Notes under the pieces: generated by a model
Database searches by the model: none
What the model saw: only the letters and a program-made list of their open reading frames with translations
Told to the model about the DNA's origin: nothing
In this document: positions 59,149 to 64,000 of the stretch, in pieces
Position numbering within the stretch: the stretch's first letter is position 1
Layout of the letters: every line of letters starts with the position of its first letter
Source: Nitrospirota bacterium
Lineage (GTDB): Bacteria > Nitrospirota > Thermodesulfovibrionia > Thermodesulfovibrionales > UBA6898
DNA length: 64,000 bases
Reading direction: 5' to 3'
Assembly: GCA_021811105.1 (NCBI GenBank)
Contig: JAJZPM010000003.1
Location: 62,001 to 126,000, forward strand
Made by a program: the position numbers and the translations under genes

Positions 59149-60210
59149 CTAAAACAGACTGAATTTGAAGTACCTCGTCGGCTGTTTCCTGATGTCTTCG
59201 GTCAGCATCCTGAGCTCCTTTACTGTCTCCTTCAGTTCTCTCGCCGTCTGGTCGTCGCTGACCAGCGCGCCGGCTGCCCCTTCGCCCTTTTCAATCCTCT
59301 CCAATATCGTAGAGAGGCGCTTCGAAGCGAGGCTTAGGTTCTGGTACAGCTCCGGGTCCTCAATGAGCTTGCCGATCGTACCCGAAGAACTGTTCAGCTT
59401 TTTCCCGAATTCCTCGGCAGAAGATGCCACGCCGACGAGTTTTGCATAGAGCTGATCGTCGGCGAGAAGCTTGTTCAGCGTTCCCGATCCGCTGTCGAGT
59501 TTCCTGCTGAATCCTTCCAGGGACTTCGAAGACGCCGACAGTCGCTCGTACAGCGAAGGGTCTTTCACAAGAAGACCGATTGTACCCCGGCCGTCCCTGA
59601 TGTCCGCGGTGATCGCGGCAAGGTTCCTCGATGACTCCTTCAAGTTATCGTAAAGGGCAGGGTCTTCGAGGAACCGTGAGAAGGTGCCCTTGCTCGTTTC
59701 TAACTTCTCGACGAGGCTGCCCATCTTATCGATGAACTCGGTCACCTTCTTGATCGATTGGCCGCCGGTCTCCATAACGTCCTTGAGGTCGATCTGCGCG
59801 GTCCCGCGTATCATATCGCCGGGGGCAAGGGGTGCGGCATTCGGGGTCCCCGGGCTCAACTCGACGTACTTGTCCCCCAGGAGGCCCATCGTCAACACGC
59901 TTGCCGTAGCGTCCTTCTTCAGGACGCTGAGGACTTTCTTGTAGACTGAAATGGTCACGACCGTCCCGTATTTCGGATCGAGACTGATGTCCTCGACCGA
60001 GCCCTCCTCGATGCCGTATACCCAGACAGGAGCGCCTTTCTTCAATCCCTTGACGTCGGATATCGCTGCTTCTATGCGGACCTTCGGGTTGATGAGCCGC
60101 TCGATGCTGCCGGCAAAAAATACCCCCAGAAACAGGATGACGAGGGCAATCGATATAATGATGCCGGACTTTATCTGCGCCCATCTGACTTGTTTCTTCA
60201 GATCAAACAT
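59149..60210 (-). CDS. mlaD: MCE-domain lipid transport protein MlaD
   Basis: 353 residues. One N-terminal membrane helix (GIIISIALVILFLGVFFAGS), MCE domain (VRIEAAISDVKGLKKGAPVW, TMGLLGDKYVELSPGTPNAA) and a long helical C-terminus with repeated units (LYDNLKESSRNLAAITADIR, LYERLSASSKSLEGFSRKLD, LYAKLVGVASSAEEFGKKLN, LYQNLSLASKRLSTILERIE). Longer than E. coli MlaD because of this tail. Binds lipid between inner and outer membranes. Confidence 0.92.
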   Translation of the reverse strand: MFDLKKQVRWAQIKSGIIISIALVILFLGVFFAGSIERLINPKVRIEAAISDVKGLKKGAPVWVYGIEEGSVEDISLDPKYGTVVTISVYKKVLSVLKKDATASVLTMGLLGDKYVELSPGTPNAAPLAPGDMIRGTAQIDLKDVMETGGQSIKKVTEFIDKMGSLVEKLETSKGTFSRFLEDPALYDNLKESSRNLAAITADIRDGRGTIGLLVKDPSLYERLSASSKSLEGFSRKLDSGSGTLNKLLADDQLYAKLVGVASSAEEFGKKLNSSSGTIGKLIEDPELYQNLSLASKRLSTILERIEKGEGAAGALVSDDQTARELKETVKELRMLTEDIRKQPTRYFKFSLF

Positions 60211-60231
60211 ATTCTCCTCCGTATGGTGTTC

Positions 60232-60978
60232 TCAGCGGCAGCCCGGCCCCTGATAATTGATCTCTTCGACAAACATCCTGATCTCAGGCGCGTCGGTATG
60301 AAGCAGCCCCCGGCTGTCTCCGTCGAAGAGCAGCGAGCCGTCCTTCAAAAATATGAACCTATCTGCGACCTTCAGCGCGTCGCTCACCTTATGGGTCACC
60401 ATGATAAACCCCCTCCCGTCTTTCGAAAGGTCGGAAATCAGCCTGCATATATTGTCCGCATTGACCGGGTCGAGTCCGGTCGTAGGTTCGTCGTACAGAA
60501 ACATCTTGGGCGTTCCCAGCGCGAGTGACCGCGCGATGGAAACCCTCCGGTGCATTCCGCCGCTCAGCTCTTCCGGCATGAGGTGTATGGCTTGTTCCAC
60601 CCCCACCGAGCCGAGGATCTCCCGCACCCTTGCGTCGATCTCCTCTTCGGACATCGAGGTGTACTCACGAAGACAGTACGCCACATTCTCCTTCACGTCG
60701 AGGGAATCAAACAGCGCTCCCTCCTGAAATACGATGCTGAATTTCATGCGCACGTCCCTGAGTCCCTCCTCGCTCTTGCCCGTGATATCATCGCCCTCGA
60801 TAAGGACCCTCCCCTCATCGGGTTTTATGAGCCCTAGGATCAGCCTCAGTATCGTCGTTTTCCCCTCCCCGCTGCCTCCGAGGACCGCCACCCGTTCGTG
60901 AAAACCGACCGAAAGGTGCACGCCTCGCAGGACACTCCGACTGCCATAGGAGAAACTGACCCCGTCGAACACGATCAT
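60232..60978 (-). CDS. mlaF: Lipid transport ABC ATPase MlaF
   Basis: 248 residues from ATG 60978 (MIVFDGVSFSYG), overlapping the mlaE stop by 4 bases; the frame to 61122 is a read-back. Walker A GGSGEGKTTILRLILG, signature LSGGMHRRVSIARSLALG, Walker B MFLYDEPTTGLDPVNADNIC, switch His MVTHKVSDALKVADR. ATPase of the Mla importer/exporter. Confidence 0.94.
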   Translation of the reverse strand: MIVFDGVSFSYGSRSVLRGVHLSVGFHERVAVLGGSGEGKTTILRLILGLIKPDEGRVLIEGDDITGKSEEGLRDVRMKFSIVFQEGALFDSLDVKENVAYCLREYTSMSEEEIDARVREILGSVGVEQAIHLMPEELSGGMHRRVSIARSLALGTPKMFLYDEPTTGLDPVNADNICRLISDLSKDGRGFIMVTHKVSDALKVADRFIFLKDGSLLFDGDSRGLLHTDAPEIRMFVEEINYQGPGCR

Positions 60979-61739
60979 ACCGAGAACCCCAGGACATAGA
61001 GAAGCACCCTCGTAAGGAGAAAGTCCGAGATAATGATCATGACGATCGACATGACAACAGCCATCGTCGTCGACTGTCTCAGCCCTACCGCGCCGCCCTT
61101 TGTGGAAAGCCCCATATAGCAACAGATGGAGGAAATGAGATATCCGAAGATAAACGGTTTGATGGCCCCTGCAAGCACGTTCTCCATCGTCAGGATGTTG
61201 CGGATCGAACTCCAGTAAAACGTGCCGCTTTGGTGGCTCACAAACACGGCGATATAGTATCCGCCCAGGAGAGAAACCGCTACCCCGATCACCGTCAGGG
61301 CCGGAAGCATTATCAGGGAACTCACGATCCTCGGCACGACCAGTTTCTTCACCGGATCGAAGCCGAAGACCCGTATGGTGTCGACCTGATGTCCAAGGAC
61401 CATGGAGCCGAGCTCCGAGGCCATACCTGCTCCGACGCGGCCGGTAAAGACAAGCGCGGTCACGACCGGTCCCAGTTCCCTAACGACGGAGATCCCTACG
61501 ATCATGCCGATGTACATCTTCATCCCCAGACTTGACAACTCTGCGGAGAGTTGGAGGGAAAGCGCCATACCCACAAAGAGGTCGACGATAAACACGATCA
61601 CAAGGGACCCGGCGCCTGCGTAATCCATCTGGATCATCGCGTCCTTAAAATAAAACGGCCTGCGCACGATTCCCAAAAGGCCGCGGAACGACAGCGCATA
61701 AAAATCCTGAAGATCGCTCAGCAGCCCCTTAATATCCAT
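60975..61739 (-). CDS. mlaE: Lipid transport permease MlaE
   Basis: 254 residues from ATG 61739 (MDIKGLLSDL) with GAGG upstream; ATG 61760 with AAGGAG very near is an alternative. MlaE permease family: FVGMALSLQLSAELSSLGMK, VVRELGPVVTALVFTGRVGA, GMASELGSMVLGHQVDTIRV. Five to six membrane segments. First gene of mlaE-F-D; mlaB and mlaC are not adjacent. Confidence 0.94.
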   Translation of the reverse strand: MDIKGLLSDLQDFYALSFRGLLGIVRRPFYFKDAMIQMDYAGAGSLVIVFIVDLFVGMALSLQLSAELSSLGMKMYIGMIVGISVVRELGPVVTALVFTGRVGAGMASELGSMVLGHQVDTIRVFGFDPVKKLVVPRIVSSLIMLPALTVIGVAVSLLGGYYIAVFVSHQSGTFYWSSIRNILTMENVLAGAIKPFIFGYLISSICCYMGLSTKGGAVGLRQSTTMAVVMSIVMIIISDFLLTRVLLYVLGFSV

Positions 61740-61870
61740 CTTTTCTGCCTCTATGCACATTTCTCCTTTATCTGGTAATAATACCAAAAATCACATGCTT
61801 TCGGCTTCCCCAAGGGACAACTTCATAGAGAAGACCGGGATAGAAAGCTTTTTTTGCGACACCGGATATA

Positions 61871-63142
61871 ATGAGAATAACGGCTATGTCACGTTTCAAC
61901 ATTACTGACAAACATGCACCGAAGTTCGGGGGGCTCGACATCCTGAAATTTGTAGGCCCGGGATTCCTGGTGACCGTGGGGTTTATCGATCCGGGGAACT
62001 GGGCTTCGAATGTCGCTGCTGGCTCTCAATACGGATACAGCCTGCTATGGGTCGTCACCCTCTCGACACTTATGCTCATCGTCCTTCAGCATAATGCCGC
62101 GCATCTCGGGATCGTAACCGGGCTCTGCCTGGCGGAATCGTCCACAAAATTCCTGGGCAGGCGGACGGGCAGGCTCTTTCTCGGCAGCGCCATGGCCGCC
62201 GCAGCAGCGACGGCGATGGCCGAGGTCCTCGGTGCCGCGATAGGCCTCAATATGCTCTTCGGCCTCCCGCTGAAGGCCGGGGCGACCGTCACCGCCGTTT
62301 CCGCCGGCTACCTCCTCTTTTCGAACGGCTACCGGAGGCTCGAAAAATGGATCATCGTCTTCGTCTCGGTGATCGGCTTCTCCTTTCTCTTTGAACTCAG
62401 CCTCGTGCATATCGGATGGAACGCGGCATTGAAGGGCTGGTCTGTTCCTTCGGTCCCCACCGGCTCTCTTCCGATCGTCATGAGCGTCCTTGGGGCGGTC
62501 GTCATGCCGCATAACCTCTTTCTTCACTCGGAGATCATTCAGAGCAGACAATGGAACAGGAAAGGGGAGGAGATCATCGGCATGCAGTTGAAATACGAAT
62601 TCGCCGACACGCTTCTCGCTATGATCGTGGGATGGGCGATCAACAGTGCGCTTATCATCATCGCAGCCACCATCTTTTATTCACGGGGTATGGTCGTAAC
62701 CGACCTCGCCCAGGCAGACATCACCCTAAAGCCGCTTCTTGGGGATGCTGCACATATCATCTTCGCCGTCGCGCTGGTCCTCGCGGGTTTCTCTTCGTCC
62801 GTGACCGCTGCGATGGCCGGCGGCAGTATCTTCGCCGGCATATTCGGGGAGCCGTTCGACATCTCGGACAACCACTCCCGGGCTGGCGCAGCGATCACCT
62901 TTTCGGGGGCCGTCCTGATCGTCCTCTTTCTGCGAGACGCCTTCAGCGGCCTCATCTGGAGTCAGACCGTCCTCGCCGTTCAGCTTCCATGGACCATATT
63001 TTCGCAAATATCTCTTACGTCGTCGGAAAAGGTGATGGGAAAACATGTGAATTCTCCGACCGACAACGTCCTCCTCTGGTCAACGGCCGCAATCGTCTCT
63101 TTTCTCAACATTATGCTCGCCCTGGATATCCTCCGGGGATAA
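61871..63142 (+). CDS. NRAMP-family metal ion transporter
   Basis: 423 residues, eleven or so membrane segments. NRAMP metal-site motifs are present: TM1 IDPGNWASNVAAGSQYGY (canonical DPGN) and TM6 GAVVMPHNLFLHSEIIQSRQ (canonical MPH). Likely proton-coupled Mn2+ or Fe2+ uptake; specificity cannot be set from sequence alone. ATG 61871 overlaps a TATAAT word, so the second ATG (61886) is a possible start. Confidence 0.92.
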   Translation: MRITAMSRFNITDKHAPKFGGLDILKFVGPGFLVTVGFIDPGNWASNVAAGSQYGYSLLWVVTLSTLMLIVLQHNAAHLGIVTGLCLAESSTKFLGRRTGRLFLGSAMAAAAATAMAEVLGAAIGLNMLFGLPLKAGATVTAVSAGYLLFSNGYRRLEKWIIVFVSVIGFSFLFELSLVHIGWNAALKGWSVPSVPTGSLPIVMSVLGAVVMPHNLFLHSEIIQSRQWNRKGEEIIGMQLKYEFADTLLAMIVGWAINSALIIIAATIFYSRGMVVTDLAQADITLKPLLGDAAHIIFAVALVLAGFSSSVTAAMAGGSIFAGIFGEPFDISDNHSRAGAAITFSGAVLIVLFLRDAFSGLIWSQTVLAVQLPWTIFSQISLTSSEKVMGKHVNSPTDNVLLWSTAAIVSFLNIMLALDILRG

Positions 63143-63188
63143 GACACGCAGGACAACCACTGCTGCGTATCGTGCAAGAAGAGCTGTG

Positions 63189-63788
63189 CTACTTCTTCCC
63201 GATCCTCGGGAAATACCTCGGAACCTTTTTACGGTACTCGGCATAATCCGCTCCGAACCGTGTAAAGAGCTCCCGCTCTTCCAGCGGGACGACGAACGCG
63301 TTGATCACCGTGAAATCGAGAAGCGCCACGATCCCGACGGCCGCCACAGAGGTCAGGAGAAACATCCCCGCCAGCATCATGGTATGCGACAGATAGGTCG
63401 GGTGCCTCACGACGGAAAACACACCCTCCCTCACCAGCCTGTCCGATGTCCCGGGAGATATCTCCGGAATTCCCATAAGCCCGCGAAGGCTCAGGAGCAC
63501 TCCGGTCCTGATCTGAAGTGCAATCCCCGCCGCCAGCAAGAGAGCCCCCGCGGTCCGGACCGATAAAGGGAGATCAAACCGGTAATGAAGGAGCAGGCCC
63601 CGGTTGATAAAGATGACATACGCGAGCGGCGGCCAAAGGACAGCCGGCATAATATAGGTAAACTTGCCGAGACGCCTGAAGAGCCTTGGAAATCCATGGA
63701 CCGGGATCCAGAAAAGCGGAATGACGGGCCAAACCATGACAGTAGCCAGGGCAAGAAGATCAGTCAACGCCCTTCCCCGATAAAACAC
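63189..63788 (-). CDS. Isoprenylcysteine carboxyl methyltransferase-like membrane protein
   Basis: 199 residues, about five membrane helices. C-terminal ICMT/PEMT motif: LVREGVFSVVRHPTYLSHTM and PLEERELFTRFGADYAEYRK. Members methylate small or lipid substrates with SAM at the membrane; the actual substrate is unknown. Start overlaps the end of the radical SAM gene by 25 bases. Confidence 0.85.
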   Translation of the reverse strand: MFYRGRALTDLLALATVMVWPVIPLFWIPVHGFPRLFRRLGKFTYIMPAVLWPPLAYVIFINRGLLLHYRFDLPLSVRTAGALLLAAGIALQIRTGVLLSLRGLMGIPEISPGTSDRLVREGVFSVVRHPTYLSHTMMLAGMFLLTSVAAVGIVALLDFTVINAFVVPLEERELFTRFGADYAEYRKKVPRYFPRIGKK

Positions 63789-64000
63789 TGGGGATCCTCG
63801 GAAAGAAAATCAGGTTGGCCTTTGGCAGATGAATACGCATAGGCGATCGCACGGCAGCCCCTGCAGCCTGCCCACCTCCTGCAGTCACCGCATCTTCCCT
63901 TGTATCGGGTCCTGTCTCTGAGCGCCTCCAGCACCGGCGAAGAGGCCCACACTTCCCTGATCCTGTCATTTCTGACATTGCCTATGGGCACGAACAATCT
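63764..64000 (-). CDS. Radical SAM/SPASM protein, 5' part outside the window
   Basis: The frame is open to the right edge; 78 C-terminal residues are seen. PIGNVRNDRIREVWASSPVL, ALRDRTRYKGRCGDCRRWAG, CRGCRAIAYAYSSAKGQPDF, SEDPQCF is a SPASM-like iron-sulfur end similar to the AhbC/AhbD/NirJ group of haem-modifying radical SAM enzymes. The SAM-binding CxxxCxxC is not in the window, so the exact subfamily is open. Confidence 0.75.
   Translation of the reverse strand, partial: RLFVPIGNVRNDRIREVWASSPVLEALRDRTRYKGRCGDCRRWAGCRGCRAIAYAYSSAKGQPDFLSEDPQCFIGEGR

Noticed and set aside
61773-61786. Near-palindrome TGGTAATAATACCA between mlaE and the NRAMP gene as a metal-regulator operator
   Set aside because: Only 5 pairs per arm and no matching promoter; no regulator can be named.
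1-64000. tRNA, rRNA, CRISPR arrays, insertion sequences
   Set aside because: None recognised by reading; a tRNA scan was not possible here.

Overview
The window is almost entirely one large flagellar and chemotaxis cluster from a GC-rich Gram-negative bacterium. It carries L- and P-ring genes (flgH, flgI), an Mla-type lipid transport system and FlhF/FlhG, and its flagellar regulators are of the sigma-54 activator (FlrB/FlrC) kind together with FliA and FlgM. Gene order and accessory families (MotE, FhlX, HEAT-repeat chemotaxis protein, two-CW protein, SYLF protein) fit a Nitrospirota or Desulfobacterota-like lineage. That placement is inference from gene content; no rRNA or marker gene is present. 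Nearly everything is on the minus strand, so transcription runs from high to low coordinates.

Layout from high to low coordinates. 55-64 kb: radical SAM protein (cut at the right edge), isoprenylcysteine-methyltransferase-like protein, NRAMP metal transporter, MlaE-MlaF-MlaD, two-CW protein, acyl-CoA synthetase, a decayed methyltransferase relic and a cNMP-cNMP-rhodanese protein. 48.5-55 kb: SYLF lipid-binding protein, an NtrC-type regulator, then a TPR protein - histidine kinase - FlrC-like operon behind a consensus sigma-54 promoter. 41.9-48.4 kb: flgB-flgC-fliE-fliF-fliG-fliH-fliI-fliJ-motE. 38.5-41.7 kb: fliK-flgD-flgE, closed by an intrinsic terminator. 21.4-38.1 kb: fliL-M-N-O-P-Q-R-flhB-flhA-flhF-flhG-fliA, HEAT protein, cheR, two cheY, cheA, a cheW-cheZ fusion and cheB. 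19.2-21.3 kb: cheW-mcp behind a FliA promoter. 16-19 kb: STAS and HDOD proteins and a DUF2802 gene. 6-16 kb: flgF-flgG, then flgA-H-I-J(M23)-M-N-K-L, a FliK-like gene and fhlX. 4.9-6.1 kb (plus strand): a TPR protein behind a FliA promoter. 0-4.6 kb: a glycan-modification group with an SGNH protein, an acyltransferase-radical SAM fusion and a methyltransferase/glycosyltransferase.

The promoter sequences suggest the regulatory logic. Sigma-54-like sites precede the TPR-kinase-FlrC operon itself, flgB, fliK, fliL, flgF and, weakly, flgA. FliA, encoded in the fliL operon, would then use sites with GCCGATAA-type -10 elements before flgM, cheW-mcp and the plus-strand TPR gene. Flagellin, cap (fliD), fliS and stator (motA/motB) genes are not in this window.

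Two genes contain apparent frameshifts at homopolymers (about 4430 and 7025) and two intergenic regions hold gene relics (hemerythrin, methyltransferase). I found no tRNA, rRNA, CRISPR array or insertion sequence.
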